Below, piece by piece: positions 5,767-5,770 of a stretch of DNA of 5,770 nucleotides. Origin of the DNA: Actinomycetota bacterium (GTDB lineage Bacteria; Actinomycetota; Thermoleophilia; Gaiellales; Gaiellaceae); the NCBI GenBank assembly GCA_003136795.1, contig PLDP01000017.1:3123-8892 (forward strand), written 5' to 3'. The number at the start of each line of letters is the position of its first letter. Position 1 is the first letter of the stretch. The translations under genes and the position numbers were made by a program. The notes under the pieces are model-generated. The model made no database searches. It was not told where the DNA came from and was given only the letters and a program-made list of their open reading frames with translations.

Positions 5767-5770
5767 GCGG

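Noticed and set aside
1..5770. Mobile element, phage, CRISPR, toxin-antitoxin or defence system
   Set aside because: No transposase, integrase, direct repeats, spacer-like periodicity or defence domain was seen on either strand; composition appears even across the genes.

Overview
The window reads as a compact chromosomal segment from a high-GC Gram-positive bacterium, most likely an actinobacterium and possibly of the Thermoleophilia type. The signs are G+C that looks like about two thirds by eye, frequent GTG starts, long antisense shadow frames, a penicillin-binding protein with PASTA repeats, and the long ACT-bearing form of SerA. The phylum is an inference from style; no marker in the window fixes the taxon.

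Layout. At the left edge on the + strand is the 3' end of a PASTA-containing penicillin-binding protein gene (1-630). Everything else is on the - strand and reads right to left as one tight gene series: serA (5766-4222), a YbaK/EbsC-type aminoacyl-tRNA deacylase (4215-3736), ilvE (3697-2774), a DegT/DnrJ/EryC1/StrS aminotransferase (2777-1662), a RimJ/RimL-like GNAT acetyltransferase (1665-1171) and an AAG-family 3-methyladenine DNA glycosylase (1174-623). The two strands converge, and the stop codons of the outermost genes overlap by 8 bp, so no conventional intergenic terminator fits between them. No gap exceeds 38 bp, and no RNA genes, mobile elements, CRISPR arrays or long repeats were seen.

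How the genes fit together. serA (entry to serine synthesis) and ilvE (last step of branched-chain amino acid synthesis) form an amino-acid core, with a probable tRNA-editing protein between them. The last four genes are joined by three successive 4-nt stop/start overlaps, TTGA, CTGA and GTGA. This points to translational coupling and implies a rare CTG start for the acetyltransferase. A possible -10 element and a strong Shine-Dalgarno site just before ilvE suggest that the ilvE-to-aag half can also be expressed separately. The aminotransferase and acetyltransferase could act on one amino sugar, but their substrates cannot be read from sequence.

I do not see a clearly new biological system. 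The region looks like ordinary housekeeping and biosynthetic DNA, and its most interesting points concern translation starts, coupling and gene context.
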